Counted from the stretch's first letter, positions 17,342-26,178 are shown. The stretch: DNA of 60,694 nt from JAYVJH01 sp043777595 (GCA_043777595.1 JAYWHT010000030.1:1-60694); one strand, 5' to 3'. The notes: generated from the sequence alone by a model not told the origin. Made by a program: numbers and translations.

Positions 17342-19243
17342 ATGCTCCACACCAACGAAAAAACATTTTACGTCATAGATTTCGACAGTACATTCACAAA
17401 AGTCGAAGGACTTGACGAACTGGCTGATATTGCACTTGCAGGCAATCCAAGGCGTGAGCAAATTGTGCGACAAATTAGAGACCTGACCGACCAAGGTATG
17501 AATGGCGAAATGCCTTTTGCCGAAGGTTTAGAGGCTCGTATTAAACTACTACAAGCCAATCGCTCACATATTGCCCTGTTAATTGACCACCTCCGCACCA
17601 AAGTTTCAGATTCGTTTACCAGAAATCGTCGCTTTCTGACCGAGTATGCCGATAAAATTTTAATTGTCTCTAGCGGTTTTTATGAATTTATTGAGCCAAT
17701 TGTTACCGAAATGGGTATCAAGTCAGAAAATGTATATGCCAATACCTTTGTCTTTGATGCCAACGATAACATCATTGGCTACGACAAAAACAACTTATTG
17801 GCGCAAGACAAAGGCAAAGTAAAATTGTTGCGTTCTTTGAATTTGCCAGGCGATGTTTGTGCCATTGGCGACGGCTACACTGACTACGAACTGCGGGCTT
17901 CGGGACTTGCCAATCGGTTTTATGCTTTTACCGAAAACATCGAACGCCAGAAAGTTACGGCCGTGGCCGACCATATTGTGCCGTCATTAGACGAATTTTT
18001 GTTTCTGAACAATCTCCCACGAGCGCAGTCATATCCCAAAAGCCGTATCAAGGTACTACTACTCGAAAATGTACACCCAGTAGCCATCGAAGCCTTTGAA
18101 AGAGAGGGTTTTAATGTCGAGATTTTAAAGGGTGCATTGGACGAAGACGAACTCATTGAACGTATCAAAGATGTTTCTATTTTGGGGATTCGGTCTAAGA
18201 CAACGGTAACCCGTAAAGTATTAGAAAACGCCAATAAACTGATTTCGATTGGTGCATTTTGTATTGGTACAAATCAAATAGACCTCAAAGCCGCTACCGA
18301 AAAAGGCGTGGCCGTATTTAATGCTCCATACAGCAACACTCGCTCGGTAGCCGAGCTGGCCATCGGCGAGATGATTATGCTTATCAGAAATATAGTACCC
18401 AAAAGCAACGCCATGCACGCTGGCAAATGGGACAAGTCGGCCAATAATAGTTTTGAAGTGCGAGGCAAAAAACTGGGACTTATCGGCTATGGCCACATCG
18501 GTACGCAGTTTTCGGTCATGGCCGAAGCCTTGGGTATGGAAGTATATTTTTATGATATTGTTGATAAAATGCCAATAGGCAATGCCCGAAAGGTGCGCTC
18601 GTTGGACGAACTATTACAAACTGTAGATGTAGTGAGTGTGCATATTGACGGACGAAAAGAAAATAAAAATGTGATAAGCAAACGAGAGTTTGAACTCATG
18701 AAAAACGGTGTAGTGTTTATGAACCTCGCTCGGGGGCATGTAGTCGATGTACCTGCATTAGTCGAAGCACTCAAAAACGGCAAAGTCTGGGGTGCAGGCG
18801 TGGACGTGTTTCCCTATGAACCAAAGACCAATAACGAAGTATTTGAAAATGATTTACGAGATTTATCAAATGTGATTTTGACACCGCACATTGGCGGAAG
18901 TACCGAAGAAGCCCAAGAAGGAATAGGTCATTATGTACCTGAACGGCTCTTGGAGTACGTCAATAATGGCAGTACCACAGGAAGTGTCAATTTGCCCGAA
19001 GTGCAGTTACCGTTGCTCTCTGGTTCGCACCGATTACTGCATGTACATCAGAACGTACCGGGTATTTTGGCTAAATTAAACAATATTTTTGCTCGTTACA
19101 ATGTCAATATCACAGGCCAATACCTCAAAACAACCGACGACGTGGGCTATGTGATAATGGACATAGCCAAAACCTACGACATTGGTTTTGTACAAGAAAT
19201 CAAAGAAATGGAAGCGACGATAAAATTCAGAATGTTATACTGA
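17342..19243 (+). CDS. serA: Phosphoglycerate dehydrogenase with N-terminal phosphoserine-phosphatase-like HAD domain
   Basis: The product (633 residues) joins three parts. Residues 1-225 are a HAD domain of the SerB type: DFDST at 13-17 with both nucleophile-site Asp residues, SSGF for motif II, and GDGYTDYE for the final acidic motif. Residues about 235-535 are a D-3-phosphoglycerate dehydrogenase with the NAD loop GLIGYGHIG (about 378-386), the Arg in NLARGHVVD and the catalytic His in TPHIGG (about 513). The end is an ACT domain for serine control. If both domains are active, one chain catalyses the first and last steps of serine synthesis. Its end overlaps the convergent Fe-S carrier gene by nine bases. 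Confidence 0.9.
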   Translation: MLHTNEKTFYVIDFDSTFTKVEGLDELADIALAGNPRREQIVRQIRDLTDQGMNGEMPFAEGLEARIKLLQANRSHIALLIDHLRTKVSDSFTRNRRFLTEYADKILIVSSGFYEFIEPIVTEMGIKSENVYANTFVFDANDNIIGYDKNNLLAQDKGKVKLLRSLNLPGDVCAIGDGYTDYELRASGLANRFYAFTENIERQKVTAVADHIVPSLDEFLFLNNLPRAQSYPKSRIKVLLLENVHPVAIEAFEREGFNVEILKGALDEDELIERIKDVSILGIRSKTTVTRKVLENANKLISIGAFCIGTNQIDLKAATEKGVAVFNAPYSNTRSVAELAIGEMIMLIRNIVPKSNAMHAGKWDKSANNSFEVRGKKLGLIGYGHIGTQFSVMAEALGMEVYFYDIVDKMPIGNARKVRSLDELLQTVDVVSVHIDGRKENKNVISKREFELMKNGVVFMNLARGHVVDVPALVEALKNGKVWGAGVDVFPYEPKTNNEVFENDLRDLSNVILTPHIGGSTEEAQEGIGHYVPERLLEYVNNGSTTGSVNLPEVQLPLLSGSHRLLHVHQNVPGILAKLNNIFARYNVNITGQYLKTTDDVGYVIMDIAKTYDIGFVQEIKEMEATIKFRMLY

Positions 19244-19561
19244 AAAACTTTCACCGCAGCCGCAGGTACGTGAGGCGTTGGGATTCACAAACTGAAACCC
19301 TTTGCCGTTCAGTCCGTCCGAAAAATCGAGTACTGTGCCAACCAGATACAATAGACTTTTTTTGTCCACAACTATCTTTACGCCCTTGTCTTCTACAACT
19401 TGGTCGGTGGGTTTTATTTCTGTGTCAAATTCTAAATTGTACATTAGCCCCGAGCAGCCACCACCTACCACACCTACTCTGATGTTGTTTTCTTGGGCTT
19501 GGGCTTCCAAACTCCGTAGCTCAAATATCTTGTCTTTTGCTTTTTCTGTTACTGTTACCAT
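19235..19561 (-). CDS. A-type iron-sulfur carrier (HesB/IscA/SufA family)
   Basis: A-type carriers accept Fe-S clusters from a scaffold and pass them to target proteins. The 108-residue product has all three ligand cysteines: one in GGGCSGLMYNLEF near 35-47 and two in TCGCGESF at the C-terminus. Length and motif are typical. Whether it is SufA, IscA or ErpA cannot be fixed from sequence; sufB lies 19 kb away. Its last codons overlap the 3' end of serA on the other strand, so the two converging transcripts share nine bases. Confidence 0.9.
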   Translation of the reverse strand: MVTVTEKAKDKIFELRSLEAQAQENNIRVGVVGGGCSGLMYNLEFDTEIKPTDQVVEDKGVKIVVDKKSLLYLVGTVLDFSDGLNGKGFQFVNPNASRTCGCGESFSV

Positions 19562-19606
19562 ATTGTTTTGTTTCTACATTCAAGTCATTGATTATGGCTT
19601 TGTGTT

Positions 19607-19759
19607 TTATTTTGCCGTTTTTAAGGCTTCTTCTTTTAGTTTTTTAAAATGGTCTTGAGGGAAATTTTTTAACGTTTCTCTTGCTACTACCATTTTTTTA
19701 TCCACCATAGCATATTCGTATGCCAATTGGGCGGCGGTTGGTAATTGATTATTTTTCAT
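19607..19759 (-). CDS. Small protein downstream of DUF6934 gene
   Basis: An ORF of 50 codons starts at the ATG complementary to 19757-19759 and ends with TAA at 19607. It gives a helical, Lys-rich protein: a segment AAQLAYEYAMVDKKMVVARE and a tail KKLKEEALKTAK. It begins four bases after the DUF6934 stop, so the two genes are probably translated as a unit. I do not recognise a family. Conservation next to DUF6934 genes elsewhere would confirm that it is real. Confidence 0.6.
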   Translation of the reverse strand: MKNNQLPTAAQLAYEYAMVDKKMVVARETLKNFPQDHFKKLKEEALKTAK

Positions 19760-19763
19760 TTTT

Positions 19764-20201
19764 TTATCGTTTTGTAATCACAAAAAATGTGTAGGTCTTC
19801 CCTTTTTCAAAAAGTTCTGTTTGGGTGTCGTTCCCGCCCCAAATCAAGTAACTACCTTTTAAGTTTTGATGCTCTTTGTTCATCAGTATTTGATATAGCC
19901 GTTTACGTTTTGAATCGCTGCCCTGTATAAAAACAAAGTAAGTTGGTTTTTGGTGCAAAAAATCTACAACTATTTTCATGACTGTTGCCAAAACTATATT
20001 CATGTCTTTATTTTTGGTTTCTGTCATATCGCTACTTTCACTGCCGTCGGGCTGTTGGTCAAACAAGGCAAGGTTATACATATCGTCTGAAAGTTCCGAA
20101 AATCTGACAACTTTTGCTACGTTTTTATCAATACTACTACTCGTAAATTGATAACGATATTCGGTTATTGGTCCTTTAAAAGGATAAATAGGTATGTCCA
20201 T
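19764..20201 (-). CDS. DUF6934 family protein
   Basis: This cytoplasmic protein has 145 residues. The family features I recognise are the start (YPFKG, then YRYQFTSSS), KVVRFSELSDDMYNLALFD, the core VLATVMKIVVDFL, and a basic phrase FIQGSDSKRKRLYQILM. DUF6934 proteins are common in Bacteroidota and often have a tiny gene next to them, as here, but no function is established. The pair lies 117 bases downstream of the FAN1-like nuclease gene on the same strand. Its accessory, two-gene character suggests, without proof, a toxin-antitoxin-like or defence unit. Confidence 0.75.
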   Translation of the reverse strand: MDIPIYPFKGPITEYRYQFTSSSIDKNVAKVVRFSELSDDMYNLALFDQQPDGSESSDMTETKNKDMNIVLATVMKIVVDFLHQKPTYFVFIQGSDSKRKRLYQILMNKEHQNLKGSYLIWGGNDTQTELFEKGKTYTFFVITKR

Positions 20202-20318
20202 AAATAGTTAGTTTTAGATACAAGTTATTGAAAATACACTACTAAGTAATGCGTAAATAATAAAATGCAAAAATGCGTAAATGTAAAAATCTAATAATCA
20301 GACTTTTATAAACAAAAA

Positions 20319-22004
20319 TTAGACGTTCAGAGTAACTTCTTTGGCTTCGCCCCACTCAACCCGCAGCACTCGTGCCATGATGTTTTCTCGTTTAAAGAGT
20401 TGTAACCAATAAAGTTGTTGTGCCGATAAATGATCTGTCGGCGACTTCACCTCGATAAGCTCCATCTCATTGTCGTTCCAAATCATCAAGTCAGGAAAGC
20501 CGTGTGTATTTTCTCGTAAATTTTGCGCCATCTCCAACAAAATCACATTCAATTGATTGATTGTTAGGTTTTTAATAATAATTTGACATAATACCATCAG
20601 CACCTCATTCCAGTCCACCATGACGTTGGCTGTACCAAATTTTTGAATAAAAGTAGTTTCGATATTTGCCAAAAACTTGTCGGTTGTGTCCAATTCTGCC
20701 AGTCGTTGTTTGATTTGAGTTTGGCGTTTGATATAAAAATCGGGCAAATAAAAATCGGAAGGCGAGCGTTGTAGTGGGTGATGAATGGCCTGTACGTTTG
20801 TGTCGTAAATAATGTCCCAAAAAACCAGACCAAACAATCCTCGCCAAGGATAATTTTCGGAATGAACGGCTTGGTAACCTCGCTCTGTAAAATAGTCAGC
20901 CACGCCTTGCTCTACTCGGCGGCGATAGTCTATCGAAACAGTGATGGTTTGGGCATCGTGCAAAAACTGCGTTACACTTTTTTTGGTTCGTTTTTTTGAG
21001 GCTAATTTTTGTTCAAAATCAATAGCAAAAAATCGTTCATCGGCATTTTGAGGCTCGGCAGCCATGGCTTCGCAAAGGGCTTTGGCTTCGTCAATCATGC
21101 CGAGCCGCAGCAACAGCCTTGCTCGCCGCTCTCTCGACGGTATTTTGTCGGTAAACTGATAGACATCGAGGGCTTGTTCAGATAGTTTTTGTCGTTCCAA
21201 ATACAACGCCACTTTACAAACCAATCGGTCATAACTCGGTTGAGCTACTTCGCTCAGTATGGGTAGGGAGGCATTCCAGCTCACAAACCACAAATAAATA
21301 TCTTCGGGCGGATTTACTGACTGTTGTTTTTCGTAAAATGTTTCATTGGTCAGCGACACCATCAGTTTTTGCTCGGCTTCGGCTCTGTTGTTAAATCGGG
21401 CAGTGTAGGAGTCGTCCTGATAATGTTCAAAATTGATTTTGCCCAAATCTCGTACCACAAACTCGGTCATGGTGGCATGGCGATTGCCAAAAAACAAAAA
21501 CTTAAACATCATCATTTCTACTTCGGCGCACACCTTAACTACTGGCTCTAAGAGGTCCAGACCGCTAACTAAGTCTTTGAAATGAAAGGTAGCTTTGAGA
21601 TAGCGTACCAAGTTGGGTTTGGAGAGCGAACGTAAAGACAACTCTGAGGGCGGAGCCATTTTGAGCCATTCTTCTTTGGTAAATAAATTTAAAATTTCGT
21701 CTATGTGCGCAGCATGAATATCGTCGAGTTCTTCTAATAAACCATTGAATTTCAGCTCATTGATGGCATCTTGAATGTCAGCAATTTCTTCATACTTGAT
21801 TTTATTAGTTCTAAAAAACAACCCCGACCGATTGCTAAACCGTACAAACAAACATTGGGCATCTTCTGAGAGTTGGTCAAAGATTTCGATAAATTGTCGC
21901 TCGTCATCGTTCAGAATATGGCCGTAGAGCCGCTGTACAAATTCTAATAAAAACCTAAAATAATCTAAATAGTATTTGGGAGGTAGTATGATTTCTTGGG
22001 GCAT
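20319..22004 (-). CDS. FAN1-like VRR-NUC nuclease
   Basis: The 561-residue length and layout fit bacterial FAN1: an N-terminal region rich in helices (1-150), a helical TPR-like middle (about 230-330, with YLERQKLSEQALDVY), and a C-terminal VRR-NUC domain. The active site is visible as the PD...EVK set: HGFPDLMIW near 500, then ELIEVKSPTDHLS near 513-525 and QQLYWLQLF. FAN1 trims 5' flaps and helps to repair interstrand crosslinks. No helicase partner lies beside it here. The start ATG at 22004 is the first in frame. DUF6934 and a small gene follow. Confidence 0.83.
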   Translation of the reverse strand: MPQEIILPPKYYLDYFRFLLEFVQRLYGHILNDDERQFIEIFDQLSEDAQCLFVRFSNRSGLFFRTNKIKYEEIADIQDAINELKFNGLLEELDDIHAAHIDEILNLFTKEEWLKMAPPSELSLRSLSKPNLVRYLKATFHFKDLVSGLDLLEPVVKVCAEVEMMMFKFLFFGNRHATMTEFVVRDLGKINFEHYQDDSYTARFNNRAEAEQKLMVSLTNETFYEKQQSVNPPEDIYLWFVSWNASLPILSEVAQPSYDRLVCKVALYLERQKLSEQALDVYQFTDKIPSRERRARLLLRLGMIDEAKALCEAMAAEPQNADERFFAIDFEQKLASKKRTKKSVTQFLHDAQTITVSIDYRRRVEQGVADYFTERGYQAVHSENYPWRGLFGLVFWDIIYDTNVQAIHHPLQRSPSDFYLPDFYIKRQTQIKQRLAELDTTDKFLANIETTFIQKFGTANVMVDWNEVLMVLCQIIIKNLTINQLNVILLEMAQNLRENTHGFPDLMIWNDNEMELIEVKSPTDHLSAQQLYWLQLFKRENIMARVLRVEWGEAKEVTLNV

Positions 22005-22144
22005 TGGTTTCTAAAAAATAAACACAAAGTTTGTACGAATTATTCAAAAATCCGTACTCTAATTCAGAAAACAACAGAAAATAACTACTTATAGCTGGCC
22101 AAATTGCTGGTAGTTGGATATTCGGTGAGGGCGAGGTGGTATAA

Positions 22145-22279
22145 TTATTTAAGCATTTCGGTAACAAAACCTGTTACCCAAGATATAGTGCAACAATCAA
22201 TCGCTCTATAAAGCATCGCCCCCGTAGCAATACCGATTCCAAACAATACAGTTTCTTTTTGACTAAATGACCATTTCAT
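22145..22279 (-). CDS. Small membrane protein (44 residues)
   Basis: Reading from the ATG complementary to 22277-22279 to a TAA at 22145 gives a protein of 44 residues with one hydrophobic stretch (VLFGIGIATGAMLYRAI), two adjacent cysteines, and a Lys at the end. No family recognised. It lies in the 459-base space between the FAN1-like gene and the glutamine-synthetase-like gene. The rest of that space holds only a hairpin (22397-22429) and AT-rich DNA. Confidence 0.45.
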   Translation of the reverse strand: MKWSFSQKETVLFGIGIATGAMLYRAIDCCTISWVTGFVTEMLK

Positions 22280-22396
22280 AGTGATAATATTTAGATAAAT
22301 GCCTTATATAGAGCGTAAAACTAAGTGATTTTTTGAAAATATCTGGATTTTTGAAAATATTTATTTCTCCTTAATCTGAGCGAAAGTTTCCGCTGC

Positions 22397-22429
22397 AACG
22401 TTTACAAGGTTTTAAAGCCTGTAAACGTT
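22397..22429. repeat. Hairpin upstream of the glutamine-synthetase-like gene
   Basis: AACGTTTAC plus AGG on the left pairs with CCT plus GTAAACGTT on the right, with one bulged A and an 8-base loop. It has no T run, so it is more likely a REP-like unit or a 5' regulatory hairpin than a terminator. It ends 35 bases before the ATG of the next gene. Confidence 0.5.
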
Positions 22430-22463
22430 CAAAAATTTGTATATTTAACCCAAAAAAACAAAT

Positions 22464-23834
22464 ATGAAAGGACTACTAACTCTCGACCAACTGACAGCAC
22501 TCGTTGCCGACGAACAAATAGAAACCATTGTTGTGGGCTTTACTGACCATTATGGGCGGTTGGTGGGCAAACGTTTTGATGCCGATTTTTTTGTCGAGTC
22601 TGTCCACAAATCGGGCACGCATGGCTGCGACTATTTGCTGACAACCGATATGGAAATGGAGCCTGTGCGAGGTTATAGTTTTGCAAATTGGGAATTGGGC
22701 TATGGCGATTTTCATCTCGTACCCGACCTCAAAACACTGCGATTGGCAACATGGTTGGACAAAACAGCGATGGTATTGTGCGATATTGAAAATGACAAAA
22801 CACATCAACTCACACCCGAAGCGCCACGTTCTATTCTGAAAAATCAATTACAACAACTTCAAAATCAAGGCTTTGAGTCGATGATGGCTTCGGAATTGGA
22901 ATATTATGTTTTTGAAAATAGTTATAAAGTTGCCCACCAGCAGCATTACCAAGACCTAAAACCTGCTGGTTGGTACTTAGAAGACTATCATATTTTGCAG
23001 GGTTCTCGCAATGAGCCATTTACGGCTACCGCCCGCCGACATCTCAAAAACTCGGGTGTGCCTGTCGAAACCTCGAAAGGTGAGTGGGGGCTGGGCCAAC
23101 ACGAGCTAAATGTGCGCTATGCCGAAGGCTTAGACATGGCCGACCGGCACGTGGTTTATAAACAATGCCTCAAAGAACTCGCTGACAGCATGGGGCTAAG
23201 TGTAACGTTTATGGCCAAATATAGTGCCGAAGGTGCGGGGTCGAGTTGCCATATTCATGTGAGTTTGTGGCAAAACGGCCAAAATGCTTTTGTGGGCGAG
23301 CAAGCCATTGGCCCTGTGATGGGGTCGGACGTTTTTAAATGGTTTTTGGGCGGGTGCATCGCCCATGCTCCCGAGGTCATGGTTTTTTATGCGCCAACTG
23401 TCAATTCGTACAAACGATATGCCGATGGCTCGTGGGCCCCAACACGTTTGGCATGGAGCTACGACAACCGCACGGCAGGTTTTAGAGTGGTGGGCAAGGG
23501 CAATAGTCTCCGAATCGAATGTCGGATTCCGGGCGCAGATGCCAACCCGTATTTGGCTTTTGCGGCCTTATTGGCTTCGGGCTTGAGTGGCATCAAAAAC
23601 CAGACCGCCCCACCCGATATTTTTGTAGGAGATATTTATGCGGCTCAACACTTGCCACGAGTACCTTACACACTATCGGAAGCTGTTAAAGTATTTGAAA
23701 ACAGTGATTTTGCCAAAATCACTTTTGGTGAGGCGGTCGTCAGGCACTATGCTCATTTTTATAACAGTGAGCAAACGGCCTACAATAAAACAGTAACTGA
23801 CTGGGAACGTAAGCGGTATTTTGAACGAATTTGA
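22464..23834 (+). CDS. Glutamine-synthetase family ligase (type I-like, catabolic branch)
   Basis: A 456-residue ATP-dependent gamma-glutamyl ligase of the glutamine synthetase fold. Seen are the beta-grasp N-terminal part (residues 17-115), the metal-binding Glu in ASELEYYVFEN, the HELNVRYA region, the phosphate-binding segment EGAGSSCHIHVS and the sugar/ATP loop NSYKRYADGSWAPTR, and RIECRIPGADANPYL. The N-terminus lacks the tight features of GlnA, so it resembles GlnT, PuuA or related enzymes that join glutamate to an amine. Two genes downstream a class I amidotransferase could remove glutamyl groups, which hints at a small amine-catabolic group. Substrate not determined. Confidence 0.82.
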   Translation: MKGLLTLDQLTALVADEQIETIVVGFTDHYGRLVGKRFDADFFVESVHKSGTHGCDYLLTTDMEMEPVRGYSFANWELGYGDFHLVPDLKTLRLATWLDKTAMVLCDIENDKTHQLTPEAPRSILKNQLQQLQNQGFESMMASELEYYVFENSYKVAHQQHYQDLKPAGWYLEDYHILQGSRNEPFTATARRHLKNSGVPVETSKGEWGLGQHELNVRYAEGLDMADRHVVYKQCLKELADSMGLSVTFMAKYSAEGAGSSCHIHVSLWQNGQNAFVGEQAIGPVMGSDVFKWFLGGCIAHAPEVMVFYAPTVNSYKRYADGSWAPTRLAWSYDNRTAGFRVVGKGNSLRIECRIPGADANPYLAFAALLASGLSGIKNQTAPPDIFVGDIYAAQHLPRVPYTLSEAVKVFENSDFAKITFGEAVVRHYAHFYNSEQTAYNKTVTDWERKRYFERI

Positions 23835-23919
23835 ACTACCCCCCCCTTCACGCACCCAGTGGCGACTGACTTGTTTTTTGGTTTCTGAATTACCTCCAGA
23901 TTTATATGGAGAAAGCCCA

Positions 23920-24630
23920 TCAAAGCCCCATTTTAGAAACATAATCGGGGAGCATTTTGCGCCAAAGTGGCCAGTCGTGAGGTTCCCAACCTCTGATGTC
24001 GAGCCAGTGGTCGATGCCTCGGGCGGCCAAAATCTTTGATATTTCGATGTTGTCTTTCAAACAAATATCCCATTCGGACGTTCCCAGTGCTATTTTGAGG
24101 TGATTATACTTCCAGCTTTCTTCGTGTTGCATAAAATCGACGGGGTTGTTGAAATATACATTATCGTCTGAATGTCCGTTCATAAAGCTACGAATGTCGA
24201 ACGCTCCGCTCATGCTAAATAAATAGGCTACTTGGTTGGGGTGCTTTAACCCAAAATTAAGCGCATGATAGCCGCCAAAACTACAACCACCAACACCGAT
24301 TCGCTCTACGTTACACTCGGTTTTGATGCTCGGTACCAATTCTTCATTCAAAAATCGGTCATAGACATTGTGGTTGTGCGCTCGTGCTTCGGGCGAGAGG
24401 TGTTTGGCATAAAAACTATCTTTGTCGATGCCGTCTATGCAATAAACCTTGACTTGGCCGCTGTCTATAAATTGCTTGATTGAATCTATGAGTTTAAAAT
24501 CCTTGTTTTCGTGGTATGCCCCCATCGAAGTAGGAAACAGTAAGAGAGGGTAGCCCCAATGCCCAAAAACGAGCATATCAATTTCTCGTCCAAGTATGGG
24601 TGAGTGCCAGCGGTGGTGTGTTTCTTTCAT
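23920..24630 (-). CDS. Esterase (alpha/beta hydrolase, esterase-D-like)
   Basis: The hydrolase fold is indicated by the nucleophile elbow GGCSFGGYHAL (Ser in G-x-S-x-G), an oxyanion segment GHWGYPLLLFPTSMG early on, and the C-terminal catalytic His in WEPHDWPLW. I used the ATG at 24628-24630 (MKETHHRW, 236 residues); an upstream start in the same frame would add 22 residues lacking any conserved feature. The protein is probably cytoplasmic, with no signal peptide. It lies convergent to the glutamine-synthetase-like gene and divergent from the amidotransferase. Substrate unknown. Confidence 0.85.
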   Translation of the reverse strand: MKETHHRWHSPILGREIDMLVFGHWGYPLLLFPTSMGAYHENKDFKLIDSIKQFIDSGQVKVYCIDGIDKDSFYAKHLSPEARAHNHNVYDRFLNEELVPSIKTECNVERIGVGGCSFGGYHALNFGLKHPNQVAYLFSMSGAFDIRSFMNGHSDDNVYFNNPVDFMQHEESWKYNHLKIALGTSEWDICLKDNIEISKILAARGIDHWLDIRGWEPHDWPLWRKMLPDYVSKMGL

Positions 24631-24677
24631 GGTAAGCGAGGTTTTGGTTGATTTTGGGTTGAAATATAGATAAAAAA

Positions 24678-24709
24678 TTGAAACAGACACACGCATCGTA
24701 ATATCTTTG
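24678..24709 (+). promoter_or_regulatory. Probable promoter for the class I amidotransferase gene
   Basis: TTG (24678-24680), a gap of 21 bases, then TATCTTTG (24702-24709), matching the Bacteroidota -33/-7 consensus. The start codon follows 27 bases after the -7 box. Confidence 0.55.
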
Positions 24710-24736
24710 TTGAAATAAATTTAAAAGACAATAAAA

Positions 24737-25441
24737 ATGACAATCGGACTACTTGAATGCGACCACGTTCGTGAGGAGTTTAAATACATAGCTGGAGACT
24801 ATCAAGATATGTTTCCAGCTTTGTTTCGGACGTTGGTTCCTGACTGGACTTTTGTTTTTTTTGATGTTATAAATGGTCAGTTTCCAAATTCAATTCATGA
24901 TTGCAACGCTTATATTTGTACAGGTTCAAGGTTTTCGGTTTATGACAATGAGCCATGGATAGCCCACCTTAAAGACTTTGTGAGGGAGCTACACCAAAAC
25001 CAAAAACCATTCGTAGGGCTTTGTTTTGGACATCAACTATTGGGCGAAGCATTGGGCGGAAAGGTCGAAAAGTCGGTAAACGGTTGGTGTGTGGGAGTAC
25101 ATCAATTTGATATTCAAGTAGTTGAAGACTGGCAAATACCCCAAGTACAATCGGTCAATCTGTTGATGATGTGCCAAGACCAAATCGTAATGTTGCCAAC
25201 AGATAGTATCGTTTTGGCTACCTCTGCACATTGTCCAGTGGCCATGCTTAAAGTCGGCCAAACGATGCTGGGTATTCAGGCACACCCCGAATTTGAGAAA
25301 CCATACGAGCAAGCACTCATCGAAAACAGAGTAGAAAGAATTGGGGGCGAAAAGGCTCAAAAAGCAATAAAAAGCCTCAGACTGCCGATTGAAAATGAAG
25401 TAGTTGGACAATGGATAATCAACTTCTTACTATCTTTGTAG
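24737..25441 (+). CDS. Class I glutamine amidotransferase (GATase1)
   Basis: The 234-residue protein is a stand-alone triad amidotransferase: the nucleophile Cys lies in GLCFGHQLLGEALGG (near residue 96), and His and Glu lie in AHPEF (near 193). Such proteins hydrolyse gamma-glutamyl amides or supply ammonia from glutamine; the GMP-synthase-like subgroup seems closest. A glutamine-synthetase-like gene lies 0.9 kb upstream, with the esterase on the other strand between them. A good promoter match precedes it. The next gene (unknown membrane protein) starts 28 bases later. Confidence 0.87.
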   Translation: MTIGLLECDHVREEFKYIAGDYQDMFPALFRTLVPDWTFVFFDVINGQFPNSIHDCNAYICTGSRFSVYDNEPWIAHLKDFVRELHQNQKPFVGLCFGHQLLGEALGGKVEKSVNGWCVGVHQFDIQVVEDWQIPQVQSVNLLMMCQDQIVMLPTDSIVLATSAHCPVAMLKVGQTMLGIQAHPEFEKPYEQALIENRVERIGGEKAQKAIKSLRLPIENEVVGQWIINFLLSL

Positions 25442-25469
25442 TTCTCAAAAATAAAATAGTTCTCTTCTG

Positions 25470-26072
25470 ATGATTTTTTTACAGTTTCAAGTAGCCGAAC
25501 TGGCTGGATTTCTTAAATATGGTATTTCGGGTTTGAGTGCCATTGCGTTTTTGTTGTCGTTCTTTTTACTCAGTCGTGAAAGTGGCCGCCCCAAACCTCG
25601 CCCCGAAATCTTGAAAAGTATCAGAATGTTTATGTGGCTGACGTTGGTATTGGGCTTGGTGTCGGCGGTGGCAGTGATAATGAACCCGTCTGACAATAAA
25701 CCTAATGACATACAAACGACCAAACAGAAACCATCGCCCAAAAAATCGTTTGTAAAAGAACTACTAACTCCACGGCAAGTATGGCAAATAGAAATATTTT
25801 ATGAAGTAGAAGCCGAGCCATTGGCACAACAACTCTCAGACGAACTGACGGCCTACAAAGACTATCAACCCAAACTAACGGCTCTGACGACCAAACGCAA
25901 GCGAGAATTGGGTGTACGAAATAGCCAGATTAGATACGAAATACCCGAAAAACAAGCAGCCAAGATTCTCAATCAACGCCTTCAAAAGGTATTGCCACAA
26001 GACCTGTTGATGAATTTAAAGCAAATCAATAGCTCGTCGCCAGCATATATCAGCGTTTTTGTTTGCCAGTAG
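25470..26072 (+). CDS. Membrane protein of unknown function
   Basis: A product of 200 residues. Two hydrophobic segments lie at about 12-32 (FLKYGISGLSAIAFLLSFFL) and 50-67 (MFMWLTLVLGLVSAVAVIM), followed by a soluble domain of about 120 residues with many Gln, Lys and Leu. The soluble part could be periplasmic or cytoplasmic; the orientation is not clear. I recognise no family. It may be co-transcribed with the amidotransferase gene 28 bases upstream. A gene-poor scar region follows. Confidence 0.65.
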   Translation: MIFLQFQVAELAGFLKYGISGLSAIAFLLSFFLLSRESGRPKPRPEILKSIRMFMWLTLVLGLVSAVAVIMNPSDNKPNDIQTTKQKPSPKKSFVKELLTPRQVWQIEIFYEVEAEPLAQQLSDELTAYKDYQPKLTALTTKRKRELGVRNSQIRYEIPEKQAAKILNQRLQKVLPQDLLMNLKQINSSSPAYISVFVCQ

Positions 26073-26178
26073 TGGGCTTGACTGCCACTTTGTTCATCGC
26101 CCGAGGCCCGATCAGTCCTTCCACAGACTTAGCATCACAACTGGTGGGGATAGGTGAGTACTTTTGCCCGTTGGAACT
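26050..26178 (-). pseudogene. Unidentified ORF fragment, C-terminal 42 codons
   Basis: Minus-strand codons ending at the TGA (26050-26052) read without interruption for 42 residues, with a Lys-rich end (VAVKPTTGKQKR) typical of a real C-terminus. A stop codon lies directly upstream and no ATG precedes it apart from an internal Met, so it appears to be the tail of a lost gene. The family is not recognised. It overlaps the last 23 bases of the gene on the other strand. Confidence 0.3.

Noticed and set aside
21955..22167. ORF on the minus strand overlapping the FAN1-like start
   Set aside because: It runs through the 5' end of the nuclease gene in another frame, has no recognisable features and no good start; judged a shadow.
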